Assembly (NCBI GenBank): GCA_009785115.1
Contig: WQWY01000015.1
Coordinates: 1 to 64,000, forward strand
From: Micrococcales bacterium
GTDB taxonomy: Bacteria > Actinomycetota > Actinomycetes > Actinomycetales > Cellulomonadaceae
Direction of reading: 5' to 3'
Length of the DNA: 64,000 bases
The notes under the pieces were generated by a model that saw nothing but the letters and a program-made list of their open reading frames with translations, made no database searches and was not told the origin of the DNA. Positions 1 to 9,405 of the stretch are shown here, one piece after another. The position numbers and the translations under genes are program-made. How positions within the stretch are numbered: the first letter of the stretch is position 1; each line of letters opens with the position of its first letter.

Positions 1-58
1 CCGACCGGGCCAGGTCCACAGCCCGACGGCGGAACTCCGGCGGCTTGGCAGCAGGCAT
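1..58 (-). CDS. IS3-like transposase OrfA, N-terminal fragment (runs off window)
   Basis: Reading leftward from an ATG at 58, the minus strand encodes MPAAKPPEFRRRAVDLARS before the window edge. This N-terminus matches the usual opening of IS3-family OrfA proteins (short Ala/Pro/Lys lead, then PEFRRRAV(D/E)LAR, the start of the helix-turn-helix that binds the element ends). Only 19 residues are visible, so the family call rests on that motif. The remaining orfA and orfB would lie left of the window. A different transposase with a similar HTH start is possible. Confidence 0.6.
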   Translation of the reverse strand, partial: MPAAKPPEFRRRAVDLARS

Positions 59-97
59 CCAGGACTCCTCTCCGAGACGATCATCGCCTCAGACCAG

Positions 98-117
<20 letters not shown>
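1..117 (-). mobile_element. Left end of an IS3-like insertion sequence
   Basis: This stretch holds the transposase start (ATG at 58) plus about 59 bp of upstream sequence. Read on the minus strand, the outer end begins TGACCCGTTTCTCCGGACAC at 117. It starts with TG and carries the GGACAC motif often seen at IS3-family ends. To its right the sequence becomes serine-recombinase coding sequence at once, so 117/118 is the probable insertion junction. The other terminus is outside the window, so the repeat cannot be confirmed. Confidence 0.45.
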
Positions 118-1426
<1,309 letters not shown>

Positions 1427-1454
1427 TGGTGCCGGGCGACCGGCACGGAGAGAC

Positions 1455-1482
1455 ACTCTACCGTGTCTGGAGAGGTGCTGAC
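1455..1482 (-). promoter_or_regulatory. Possible tRNA-Pro promoter
   Basis: On the minus strand a TAGAGT -10-like hexamer (1460-1455) sits about 29 bp upstream of the tRNA 5' end. A weak GTCAGC -35-like element lies 16 bp further upstream. The -10 is plausible and the -35 is poor. Confidence 0.35.
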
Positions 1483-1498
1483 GACGCCTGAGCGTCGT
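1481..1498 (-). terminator. Short hairpin after the rhodanese gene
   Basis: A 7-bp stem ACGACGC/GCGTCGT with a CTGA loop lies 10 bp past the rhodanese stop. There is no U-tract, as is common for actinobacterial terminators. It overlaps the region that would hold the tRNA-Pro -35. Confidence 0.4.
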
Positions 1499-1507
1499 GG
1501 TGTCGGC

Positions 1508-1984
1508 TCAGCCGGTGGTGACCGGCTTGCCCGCCTGGTTCCAGGCGGTGATGCCGCCGGAGAGGTCCACGACGTCGGTGAAGCCGGCGTCGATCATGAT
1601 CTGCATGGCGTTGCCGGAGCGGACGGCCCTCCTGCAGTACAGGGCGTAGCTCGCCTCAGGGTCCAGGTGGGCGATCCCTGCCGCGTAGTCGTCGTAGTAG
1701 TCGATGTTGGTGGCGCCTTCCAGGCGAGCCTCGGCGTACTCCTCCGGGGTGCGCACGTCGATCAGGTGCACCCCGTCCTGGGCGATCAGAGCCTCGAAGT
1801 CGCTGACGCTCAGGCTCGTGCCCGAGGGCGGCCGCGCGTCCGCCGCAGCACCTACGTCCGCCGCACCGCCTGCGTCCGTGCTCGTGCTCGCGTCTTCTGA
1901 GCCGTCCGAGGAGCACCCTGCCAGCAGACCAGCACCCAGAGCACCGACCACCAGCACCGCACCGAGACGTCGCACCATGTTCAT
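1508..1984 (-). CDS. Rhodanese-like lipoprotein
   Basis: The 158-residue protein has a signal peptide with lipobox LLAGC (Cys24 the predicted lipidation site), a Ser/Asp/Ala-rich linker, and a single rhodanese domain from about residue 57. The domain has LIDVRTPEEY and an active-site loop starting at Cys117 (CRRAVRSG). Rhodaneses transfer sulfane sulfur through a Cys persulfide. This one should act outside the membrane. Its loop is longer than the usual six-residue loop and lacks the CxxGxR pattern, so specificity may differ. A CsoR/CstR-type palindrome lies 14 bp upstream of the ATG, pointing to control by persulfide or copper. A second in-frame ATG at 1978 is possible. Confidence 0.88.
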   Translation of the reverse strand: MNMVRRLGAVLVVGALGAGLLAGCSSDGSEDASTSTDAGGAADVGAAADARPPSGTSLSVSDFEALIAQDGVHLIDVRTPEEYAEARLEGATNIDYYDDYAAGIAHLDPEASYALYCRRAVRSGNAMQIMIDAGFTDVVDLSGGITAWNQAGKPVTTG

Positions 1985-1997
1985 GGCGCCACCATAT

Positions 1998-2017
1998 CGA
2001 TACCCCGAGGGGTATCG
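1998..2017. promoter_or_regulatory. CsoR/CstR-like operator before the rhodanese gene
   Basis: A perfect 20-bp palindrome, CGATACCCCGAGGGGTATCG, fills the gap between der and the rhodanese start. The ATACCCC...GGGGTAT pattern matches operators of CsoR-family repressors, notably the persulfide sensor CstR that controls rhodanese genes. No CsoR-family gene is present in this window, so the regulator would be encoded elsewhere. Confidence 0.6.
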
Positions 2018-2030
2018 CCAGGGGTGTCGG

Positions 2031-3494
2031 TCACCGTCGACGCTTCTCCTTCACCCTCACGCCCAGACGGATCGGGGTGCCCTCGAACCCGAACGTCTCC
2101 CGCAGGCGACGCTCGACGAACCTGCGGTAGCCCGGGTCGAGGAAGCCGTTGGTGAACAGCACGATCCGAGGGGGCCTCGTCGCAGCCTGGGTGGCGAACA
2201 GGATCCGAGGCTGCTTGCCCCCACGGACGGGGTGCGGGTGGGCGGCGACCAGCTGGCCCAGGAAGGCGTTGAGCCGCCCTGTCGGCACTCGGGTGTCCCA
2301 CCCCGCCAGGGCCCTGCTGAGCGCGGGTGCCAGCCTGTCGGCATGCCAGCCCGTGCGGGCCGAGATGTTCACCCGCGGCGCCCACTGCACCTGGACGAGG
2401 TCCTGCTCGATCTCTCGCTCCAGCAGGGCGCGACGGTCCGCGTCGGTGAGGTCCCACTTGTTGAACGCCAGCACCAAGGCCCGCCCGGCATCGACCGTCT
2501 GGCCGATCACCCGGACGTCCTGCGACGTCAACGGGGCCGAGGCGTCCAGCAGCAGCACCGCGACCTCCGCCTTCTCGATGGCCGCCTGGGTGCGCAGCGA
2601 GGCGTAGTAGTCCGCGCCGCTGGTCTGATGCACCCGACGGCGGATGCCCGCGGTGTCCACCAGCACCCACGGCTCGTCCCCGAGCATCACCAGCTCGTCC
2701 ACCGGGTCACGGGTGGTGCCGGCGACGTCGTCGACCACCACACGCTCCGACCCGACCAGCTGGTTCAGCAGCGACGACTTCCCGACGTTCGGACGTCCCA
2801 CCAGAGCCACACGTCGCGGCCCGTCCGGCCGCAGCTCGCCTCGTGCTGAGGTCTCCGGCAGCACCGCCAGGGCGGCGTCGAGCAGGTCCCCCACCCCACG
2901 CCCGTGCAGGGCCGAGATCCCGTACGGCTCCCCCAGCCCCAGCCCCCACAGCGCCGAGGCGTCCGCCTCTTGCGCCGGGCCGTCCACCTTGTTCGCAGCC
3001 AGCACCACCGGCCGCCCAGAACGGCGCAGCATCCGGACCACCTGCTCGTCGGTGTCCGTCGTGCCGACGGTCGCGTCGACCACGAGGATCACCGCGTCAG
3101 CCAGCTCGACGGCCACCTCGGCCTGCTGGGCGACGCGCGCGTCGATCCCGGCGACGTCGACCTCCCAGCCACCGGTGTCCACGACCGTGAACTCCCGGCC
3201 CACCCACTCCGCCGGGTAGCTCACCCTGTCCCGGGTGACGCCAGGGGTGTCCTGCACCACGGCCTCACGCCTGCCCAGGATGCGGTTCACCAACGTCGAC
3301 TTGCCGACGTTCGGGCGACCGATCACCGCCAGCACCGGGTTCGCCAGCGACGGACCGGCCTCCGGCGTCACCTCGGTCTGGTCGAGCAACGAGAGATCGT
3401 CCTCAGCCAGCTCGTACTCGTCCAGGCCGGCGCGCAGCGCAGAGGCCCAGGCCTCGTCGTCAGCGGGCGGGGCGATCTCAGGAGTGTCGGTCAC
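2031..3494 (-). CDS. der: Ribosome-assembly GTPase Der (EngA)
   Basis: The 487-residue protein has two tandem GTPase domains. The first P-loop GRPNVGKS is at residues 59-66 with DTGGWE as its G3. The second GRPNVGKSS is near residue 230, followed by DTAGIRR and NKWDLTD. A C-terminal KH-like domain contacts the 50S subunit. Der acts in late 50S maturation. The GTG start gives [10 protein letters not shown] and a roughly 50-residue acidic N-terminal extension that is common in actinobacterial Der. It is the distal gene of the cmk-plsC-der cluster, separated from plsC by 92 bp. Confidence 0.97.
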   Translation of the reverse strand: MTDTPEIAPPADDEAWASALRAGLDEYELAEDDLSLLDQTEVTPEAGPSLANPVLAVIGRPNVGKSTLVNRILGRREAVVQDTPGVTRDRVSYPAEWVGREFTVVDTGGWEVDVAGIDARVAQQAEVAVELADAVILVVDATVGTTDTDEQVVRMLRRSGRPVVLAANKVDGPAQEADASALWGLGLGEPYGISALHGRGVGDLLDAALAVLPETSARGELRPDGPRRVALVGRPNVGKSSLLNQLVGSERVVVDDVAGTTRDPVDELVMLGDEPWVLVDTAGIRRRVHQTSGADYYASLRTQAAIEKAEVAVLLLDASAPLTSQDVRVIGQTVDAGRALVLAFNKWDLTDADRRALLEREIEQDLVQVQWAPRVNISARTGWHADRLAPALSRALAGWDTRVPTGRLNAFLGQLVAAHPHPVRGGKQPRILFATQAATRPPRIVLFTNGFLDPGYRRFVERRLRETFGFEGTPIRLGVRVKEKRRR

Positions 3495-3586
3495 GGGCCC
3501 ATTCTGCCGTGCCTCTGCCCGTACCTAGCGTCAGGCTGCGCGCTCGGCCGTCTTCCGCGAGCGTGCTCGACCGAGCGAAGGCACGG

Positions 3587-4249
3587 TCACTGTTCGGTGC
3601 CTAGCGTCAGACCGGTGCGTTCGGAGGTCTGGGCGACCAGGGTGGCCATGGCGGCACGGATGGTCTCGGTGGCCTCGGTCACGACCTGGCGGCGTGGCAC
3701 GTCGTCGTGGGTGACGTCGATGGGGTCGCCGAACTCGATGACGAAACGGCGGCGCAGCGGCGGGAGAGCGTTCTTGCCCTGGTCGGGGCGGCGGGTGCCC
3801 AGGATCGCCACCGGCACCACCTGTGCCTGTCCGTTCACCGCCAGCCAGGCGGCCCCGGCCCGCGCGCTCCGCACGGAGCCCGCGCCGCGCTCACCCTCGG
3901 GGAAGATGCCGACCGCTCCCCCGCGTCGCAGCACCGCCAGGCCCTGGTTCAGCGCCGAGCGGCCGCTAGAACGGTCGGTCTCGATCTGGCCGGCCGCGCG
4001 CAGCACCAGACCCATCACGCCCTGGAACATCTCTTTCTTCACCAGGATGTGCAGGGGACGCGGCGCCATGCCGATGAGCATCGGCCCGTCCAGCATGTGC
4101 ACGTGGTTGGCCGCCAGCACCACCGGGCCGGTGCGCGGCACCCGGTCCTTGCCGACCACCTCGGCGCTCCACAGCACGCGGAACATGAACCGACCCACCC
4201 AGCGGGCCCAGGCCGGGCCCCACCGGCTGGGAGCCGCCGGCGTGCTCAT
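3587..4249 (-). CDS. 1-acylglycerol-3-phosphate acyltransferase (PlsC family)
   Basis: The 220-residue protein carries acyltransferase block I NHVHMLD (His49 and Asp54 of HX4D) and block III FPEGERG (116-122). These are the catalytic and phosphate-binding motifs of PlsC-type enzymes that acylate lysophosphatidate at the membrane. The start ATG overlaps the cmk stop as ATGA, so translation is probably coupled. The exact acyl acceptor cannot be read from sequence. A specialised lyso-lipid acyltransferase is the alternative. Confidence 0.9.
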   Translation of the reverse strand: MSTPAAPSRWGPAWARWVGRFMFRVLWSAEVVGKDRVPRTGPVVLAANHVHMLDGPMLIGMAPRPLHILVKKEMFQGVMGLVLRAAGQIETDRSSGRSALNQGLAVLRRGGAVGIFPEGERGAGSVRSARAGAAWLAVNGQAQVVPVAILGTRRPDQGKNALPPLRRRFVIEFGDPIDVTHDDVPRRQVVTEATETIRAAMATLVAQTSERTGLTLGTEQ

Positions 4250-4968
4250 GCCTGCGGTCCGGTCGCTCGCCGTCCGGTGCCCTGGGTCACCAGGTCCAGC
4301 ACCGCGCCGATCGTCTGGGGCAGGTCCAGGTCTGTGGAGTCCACCGTGACCACTCCGGGGGCGGCCTGATGGAACTCGACCACCGTGGAGTCGTCGGAGT
4401 CGCGGCGCAGCACCTGGTCGTGGGTCGCGGCCATCGCCTCGGTGGAGTCGTCGCCGTGCACCTCCTTCGCCCGGCGAGCCACCCGCGTGGCCGCGGACGC
4501 GGTGAGCAGCAGCCGCACGTCGGCCTCGGGCGCGACGACGGTCGTGATGTCCCGACCCTCCGCCACGACGCCACGACCAGTGGAGAAGCCACCCCGGCGC
4601 TCAGCGTCCACGAGTGCCTGCTGGCGCGCGACCAGATCGGCGCGCACGTCGAGGTTGGTGGCGATCTTGCTCACCGCCGCCGAGATCTCCGGGCGCCGGA
4701 TCGCCTCGCCGACGTCCACACCAGACACCCGTACCGTCGGGGCGGTCGGGTCCAGGCCGAGCACCAGGTCCATCTGAGCCACGGCGCGCGTCACCGCAGG
4801 ACCGTCGTCCAGGTCGAGGCCGCGATCGCGGCACCACCAGGTGGCCGCCCGGTACATCGCCCCGGTGTCCAGGTAGGCGAGCCCCAGGGCACGGGCCACC
4901 CCGCGGGCCACCGAGGACTTGCCCGACCCCGACGGGCCGTCGATCGCGATCACCAGAACATCGCTCAT
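4246..4968 (-). CDS. cmk: Cytidylate kinase
   Basis: Phosphorylates CMP and dCMP for nucleotide recycling. P-loop GPSGSGKSS sits at residues 11-19, followed by YLDTGAMYRA, the CMP-binding region GRDITTVV, and a lid with RRAKE. The ATG at 4968 is chosen because GGTGAGGATGG precedes it at normal spacing. An in-frame ATG at 5007 would add 13 residues, overlap tyrA and have its purine run directly against the start codon. Downstream, plsC overlaps by 4 bp. Confidence 0.95.
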   Translation of the reverse strand: MSDVLVIAIDGPSGSGKSSVARGVARALGLAYLDTGAMYRAATWWCRDRGLDLDDGPAVTRAVAQMDLVLGLDPTAPTVRVSGVDVGEAIRRPEISAAVSKIATNLDVRADLVARQQALVDAERRGGFSTGRGVVAEGRDITTVVAPEADVRLLLTASAATRVARRAKEVHGDDSTEAMAATHDQVLRRDSDDSTVVEFHQAAPGVVTVDSTDLDLPQTIGAVLDLVTQGTGRRATGPQA

Positions 4969-4988
4969 CAGGATTCCATCCTCACCGC

Positions 4989-6116
4989 TCACTGCACCAC
5001 CGTCCATCCTCGAGCACCCAGCTCGGCCGTCAGACGGCCGGCAGCCTCCGGCAGCACCGACACGTTCGCGATCCCTACCGGCCGTCCAGCCGCGTGCTCG
5101 ATCACCAGGTCTTCCAGGTTCACCCCGACCTCACCGACCTGGGTGAGCAGCGCGGCCAGCGAACCCGGGGTGTCCGGTACCAGCACGCAGACCTCCGCGT
5201 AGCGGCGCTGACGCCCACCGTGCTTGCCCGGGACGCGCTCCACCCCGTCGTTGCCCGCGACCAGCGTCGAGGCGAGGTCGGACAACGCACCTGTCGCGAT
5301 CGTCTCCGGACCGGTCACCGCGTCGGCAGCGGCCAGCGCGGTCAGCACCACGTCCAGGTCGTCGCGCAGCGCCACCAGCACCGTCCGCACCGCCGCGGAG
5401 TTCGCGGCCAAGATCGACGTCCACAGGCTCGGGTCAGACGCGGCCAGCCTGGTCACGTCACGCAGGCCCTGACCGGCCAGCTCCAGGGCCTCCGGTGCCG
5501 CGTCCCGCAGCCGGGCAGCCACCAGGGTCGCGGCCAGCTGTGGCACGTGAGAGACCAGCGCGACGGCCTGGTCGTGAGCGTCGGCGTCCATGGAGACCGG
5601 CACCGCCCCCAGGTCGACGGCGAGGTTCCGCACCGCGAGCACAGCAGCCGGGTCGGCGTCGCCCGGGTCGACGATCACCCAGGGGCGTCCCAAGAACAGG
5701 TCGGGCAGGGCTGCCGCCGGGCCGGTGCGCTCCCGGCCGGCCATCGGGTGCGAGCCCACGTAACGACGCAGGTCAGCCCCCGAGGCGCGCAGCCTGGCCA
5801 GCACGTCCCCCTTGATGGAGGCCACGTCGGTGACCACGGCGGTCGGGTGCGCGGCCAGCTCGGCCACCACGACCTCCGCCGTGACGTCCGGGGGCGCGGC
5901 CACCACCACCAGCACCGGCTCGGGGTCGTCCGGGCCTGCCGGACGACCGGCACCGACGTCACGGGCCAGCGCCACCGCCGTGCGCGACGGATCCGCGAGC
6001 AGCACCTCGACCCCGCACCTGACCAGCCCCATCCCGACCGACGTGCCCAGCAGCCCGGTACCGACCACCCGCACCGGGCCGGTCGTCGCCACCGGGCCGA
6101 CGCCAGCCTGGTTCAC
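4989..6116 (-). CDS. tyrA: Prephenate dehydrogenase with C-terminal ACT-like domain
   Basis: Oxidative decarboxylation of prephenate to 4-hydroxyphenylpyruvate in tyrosine synthesis. An N-terminal Rossmann fold with GTGLLGTSVG (residues 19-28) binds NAD(P). The catalytic region contains GSHPMAGRE. The last 75 or so residues (VCVLVPDTPGSLAALL) form an ACT-type domain, suggesting allosteric control by tyrosine. The GTG start overlaps the rluB stop (GTGA). Arogenate dehydrogenase activity cannot be excluded. Confidence 0.93.
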   Translation of the reverse strand: MNQAGVGPVATTGPVRVVGTGLLGTSVGMGLVRCGVEVLLADPSRTAVALARDVGAGRPAGPDDPEPVLVVVAAPPDVTAEVVVAELAAHPTAVVTDVASIKGDVLARLRASGADLRRYVGSHPMAGRERTGPAAALPDLFLGRPWVIVDPGDADPAAVLAVRNLAVDLGAVPVSMDADAHDQAVALVSHVPQLAATLVAARLRDAAPEALELAGQGLRDVTRLAASDPSLWTSILAANSAAVRTVLVALRDDLDVVLTALAAADAVTGPETIATGALSDLASTLVAGNDGVERVPGKHGGRQRRYAEVCVLVPDTPGSLAALLTQVGEVGVNLEDLVIEHAAGRPVGIANVSVLPEAAGRLTAELGARGWTVVQ

Positions 6117-6856
6117 AGGCCGACCGCTGACATCAACGACCCGACCTCCGTCGTGGACAGCACCCGGGTGCGCCCCGGGCGCAGCTCACCGAGCCGGATC
6201 GGGCCGAACCGGGTGCGCACCAGCTTGACGACCGGGTGACCGACCTCCTCCAGCATCCGCCGCACGACCCGGTTGCGCCCCGAGTGCAGGTCCACCTCGA
6301 CCAGCGTGGAGTGGTAGCCCACCTGGACGATGGTGCAGCGGTCCGCCTGCACCGGCCCGTCCTCGAGCTCGACACCCTCACGCAGCCGCTTCGCCACCTG
6401 CGGCTTGACCCGACCCTCGACCTCGGCCAGGTAGGTCTTCACCACCTCGAAGGAGGGGTGCGTCAGCCGGTGGGCCAGGTCGCCGTCGTTGGTGAGCAGC
6501 AGCAGACCCTCGGTCTCCTCGTCCAGACGCCCGACGTGGAAGAGCCTCTCGGTGCGTGTCGCGACGTACTGGGCCAGGTCGGGGCGGCCCTGCTCGTCGT
6601 GCATGGACGAGACCACCCCGGGCGGCTTGTTCAGCGCCAGCGTGACCAGGCCGGTGTCCAGCACCACCCGTTGCCCGTCCACGTGGAGCACCGCGTGCAC
6701 CGGGTCCACACGCACCCCCAGCTCGCGGACCACCTGGCCGTCGACCTTCACCCGACCGGCGGCGATCAGCTGCTCGCACACACGTCGAGAACCCACCCCG
6801 GCCCCGGCGAGCACCTTCTGCAGGCGCTGGCCTTCCGGGTCGTGAACGTCTCTCAT
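6113..6856 (-). CDS. rluB: Pseudouridine synthase, RluB/RsuA family
   Basis: An N-terminal S4 RNA-binding domain (RLQKVLAGAGVGSRRV) is followed by a RsuA-type catalytic domain with GRLDEETEGLLLLTNDG, whose Asp is the catalytic nucleophile, and the C-terminal RNRVVRRML motif. The 247-residue length fits RluB, which modifies 23S rRNA helix 89. Its place directly after scpA-scpB is a widely conserved arrangement in Gram-positive bacteria. It starts with ATGA overlapping scpB. Confidence 0.93.
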   Translation of the reverse strand: MRDVHDPEGQRLQKVLAGAGVGSRRVCEQLIAAGRVKVDGQVVRELGVRVDPVHAVLHVDGQRVVLDTGLVTLALNKPPGVVSSMHDEQGRPDLAQYVATRTERLFHVGRLDEETEGLLLLTNDGDLAHRLTHPSFEVVKTYLAEVEGRVKPQVAKRLREGVELEDGPVQADRCTIVQVGYHSTLVEVDLHSGRNRVVRRMLEEVGHPVVKLVRTRFGPIRLGELRPGRTRVLSTTEVGSLMSAVGL

Positions 6857-7542
6857 GCCTCGCTCCGGGTCCCTTCGTCCACGTCGCCCAGGTCGTCCAG
6901 CCCCGGCAGGTGCGGGGCCAGCGGCGGAAGGTCCTCCAACGAGGTCATGCCCATCCGCTCCAAGAAGTATCCCGTGGTCTCGAACAAGACGGCGCCGGTA
7001 GCCGGATCCTGGCCAGCCTCAGCGACCAGACCCCGGCTGACCAGGGTACGCATCACACCGTCCACGTTCACCCCGCGCACCGACGAGACCTGCCCACGGG
7101 TGACCGGCTGACGGTAGGCGACCACAGCCAGCGTCTCCAACGCCGCCTGGGTGAGCCTGGCCGTCTGCCCGTCGACCACGAACCGGGAGACCACGTCGAC
7201 GTAGGCCGGGCCTGAGTAGACGCGCCAGCCGTCACCGACGCAGCGCAGCTCGAACCCTCGCGGACGCCCGCCCCGCTCCCCCCGGTACTCGGCGGCCAGG
7301 TCGTGCAAGATCGTCGTCACCTGCTCGGTCGGCATCGCCAGCACCGTAGCCAGACGCACCGCGGAGACCGGCTCGTCAGCCACCATGAGCACCGCCTCTA
7401 GCGCGGCGGCGGCCCCACCGGGCAGGTCGTCGACGTCGAAGGCCAGCTCGTCGAGACCAGCCTCGACGTGGGTCTGGTCGTGCTCGGCCGCCTCGTCGCG
7501 CTCGGCCGTGTCGCCATGCTCGGCGGTGTCCTGCTCGGTCAT
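6853..7542 (-). CDS. scpB: Segregation and condensation protein B
   Basis: The 229-residue winged-helix kleisin partner of SMC-ScpA. Characteristic segments are ALEAVLMVADEPVSAVRLA, YRQPVTRGQVSSVRGVNVDGV and LFETTGYFLERMG. Charged extensions occur at both ends (a Glu/His/Asp-rich first 30 residues). It overlaps both scpA and rluB by 4 bp. It acts on the nucleoid in chromosome compaction and segregation. Confidence 0.96.
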   Translation of the reverse strand: MTEQDTAEHGDTAERDEAAEHDQTHVEAGLDELAFDVDDLPGGAAAALEAVLMVADEPVSAVRLATVLAMPTEQVTTILHDLAAEYRGERGGRPRGFELRCVGDGWRVYSGPAYVDVVSRFVVDGQTARLTQAALETLAVVAYRQPVTRGQVSSVRGVNVDGVMRTLVSRGLVAEAGQDPATGAVLFETTGYFLERMGMTSLEDLPPLAPHLPGLDDLGDVDEGTRSEA

Positions 7543-8402
7543 ACCCTCTCCTCGTCCACCGGGTCGTCATCGTCGTAGTCGGTGCTCAGCTCCACCTCGC
7601 CGGAGCCGCTGCCCGTCCAGCGCACCGCCAGCTCGCCCAGGGGCACCACCTGGTCGAAGGCCACCGCCCCCTCCCGGTACAGCTCGAGCAGAGCCAGGAA
7701 GCGCGCCACGACCACCAGGGTCGAGCCCGCGTCGGCCACCAGCGCCCGGAACGACACCGACGTGTGGCGACGCAGCCGGTCGGTGAGCAGCGCGGCCTCC
7801 TCCCGCACGCTGACCATCGGCACGTGCAGGTGCGACAGGTCCACACCGGGCGGAAGGGGCTTGGGGGCCAGTGCCCGAGCGGCCAGCACCGCGAAGGCCT
7901 CGGGGCCCAGCGTCCACACCAGCTCGGGCAGCAGGGCCGCCATCTGCGGCTCCAGGGGCACCGAGCGGGGGAAGGCGAGCGCACTGGCCTCCCAGCGCTG
8001 ACGCAGCGTGGCAGCGATCTGCTTGTAGGCGCGGTACTGCAGCAAGCGGGCGAACAGCAGGTCGCGAGCCTCGAGCAGCTCCAGGTCCTCGGCGTCCTCC
8101 ACGTCGCCGGTCGGCAGCAGGCGGGCCGCCTTGAGGTCGAGCAGCGTGGCGGCGACCACCACGAACTCGCTGGCCTGCGACAGGTCCCACCCTCCGTGCT
8201 CGGCCGAGCGCAGATGGCTCAGGAACTCGTCGGTGACCTGCGCCAGGGCGACCTCGGTGATGTCGAGCCGATGCTTGGCGATCAGCCCGAGCAGCAGGTC
8301 GAAAGGTCCGGAGAAGACATCCAGGTGGACCTCGAACCCCTGTACCCCCTCGAACCCCTGTGCCCCCGCAGGCTGGTCGAGCGCCTCAGGCGGCGTCGCC
8401 AC
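7539..8402 (-). CDS. scpA: Segregation and condensation protein A (kleisin)
   Basis: The kleisin subunit bridges SMC heads. FEVHLDVFSGPFDLLLGLIAKHRLDITEVALAQVTDEFL is the family N-terminal signature. A winged-helix C-terminus follows. The GTG start at 8402 overlaps parA by 17 bp. The first 20 residues contain a short duplicated GFE(G/V)VQGFE stretch encoded by an imperfect 18-bp tandem repeat, so a slightly later start is possible. It lies in the same operon as scpB. Confidence 0.95.
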   Translation of the reverse strand: MATPPEALDQPAGAQGFEGVQGFEVHLDVFSGPFDLLLGLIAKHRLDITEVALAQVTDEFLSHLRSAEHGGWDLSQASEFVVVAATLLDLKAARLLPTGDVEDAEDLELLEARDLLFARLLQYRAYKQIAATLRQRWEASALAFPRSVPLEPQMAALLPELVWTLGPEAFAVLAARALAPKPLPPGVDLSHLHVPMVSVREEAALLTDRLRRHTSVSFRALVADAGSTLVVVARFLALLELYREGAVAFDQVVPLGELAVRWTGSGSGEVELSTDYDDDDPVDEERV

Positions 8403-9252
8403 GAGCGACGAGCTCGCGGGCGAGCTGTCGGTAGGCCTCCGCGCCAGCGTGCGTCGGGGCGTAGGTGGTGATCGGCTCGGCGGCGACCGTGGCGTCCGGG
8501 AACTTGATGGTCCGGGTGATGACGGTCTGCAGCAGCGTGTCGCCGAAGGCCTCGTAGACCCGGGCGACCACCTCGCGGGAGTGCAGGGTGCGCGGGTCGA
8601 ACATCGTGGCCAGGATGCCGTCGATCTGCAGGCGCGGGTTGAGCCGGTCGGAGACCTTGTCGATCGTCTCCTTCAGCAGGGCCACCCCGCGCAGCGCGAA
8701 GAACTCGCACTCCAGCGGGATCACCACGCCGTGCGAGGCCGTCAGCGCGTTCACCGTGAGCAGGCCCAACGACGGCTGGCAGTCGATGAGCATGATGTCG
8801 TAGTCGTTCATCACCGGACGCAGCGCCCGGGACAGCGCCTGCTCGCGGGCGACCTCGTTGACCAGCTGCACCTCAGCCGCGGACAGGTCGATGTTGGCTG
8901 GCAGCACGTCCAGACCGGGCGTGCTCGTCTTCTTGATGACCGCTCTCGGGTCGGGGTCGCGGGCCATGAGCAGGTCGTAGACCGAGTGCTCGATGTCGTA
9001 GGGGCTGATCCCCAGACCCACCGACGCCGCGCCCTGCGGGTCGAAGTCCACGACGAGCACCCGGCGCCCGTACTCGGCGAGCGCGGCAGCCAGGTTGATC
9101 GCGGTGGTGGTCTTGCCGACCCCGCCCTTCTGGTTGCACAGCGAGATGACGCGGGCAGGGCCGTGCTGGGCCAACGGCGCTGGCTCGGGGAACTCGAGCA
9201 GCACGCGACCCACGACGTCGATCTGACCAGTTGTGGTCTCGATGCTCACCAC
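8386..9252 (-). CDS. ParA/Soj-family ATPase
   Basis: A deviant Walker A KGGVGKTT is at residues 42-49. FDPQGAASVGLG and the MLIDCQPSLGLLT Walker B region follow. The length of 288 residues fits chromosomal Soj-like ATPases. This copy lies with xerD and scpAB and without a parB, so it is the second ParA homolog usually found at this locus rather than the origin-proximal ParA. Its exact cargo is unknown. Confidence 0.9.
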   Translation of the reverse strand: MVSIETTTGQIDVVGRVLLEFPEPAPLAQHGPARVISLCNQKGGVGKTTTAINLAAALAEYGRRVLVVDFDPQGAASVGLGISPYDIEHSVYDLLMARDPDPRAVIKKTSTPGLDVLPANIDLSAAEVQLVNEVAREQALSRALRPVMNDYDIMLIDCQPSLGLLTVNALTASHGVVIPLECEFFALRGVALLKETIDKVSDRLNPRLQIDGILATMFDPRTLHSREVVARVYEAFGDTLLQTVITRTIKFPDATVAAEPITTYAPTHAGAEAYRQLARELVARGDAA

Positions 9253-9325
9253 GGCAACAACCTACCCGAACTATCGGCCCCCGGGGTACTCCGCCTCGCC
9301 AGCGCGCGGCTCTTCGCGCGCACGC

Positions 9326-9344
9326 TGCGACAACACCTGTCGCA
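9326..9344. promoter_or_regulatory. Perfect palindrome upstream of parA
   Basis: TGCGACA and TGTCGCA flank a 5-nt spacer (ACACC) in the 153-bp gap between xerD and parA, about 75 bp before the parA start. It resembles a dimeric repressor site but matches no operator I recognise. A short RNA hairpin is the alternative. Confidence 0.4.
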
Positions 9345-9405
9345 CCGGGGTTTTTCCCACGTACCAGGAGCCCACCGTGCCGCCCGCGACGCCCTGAGCT
9401 GACCG

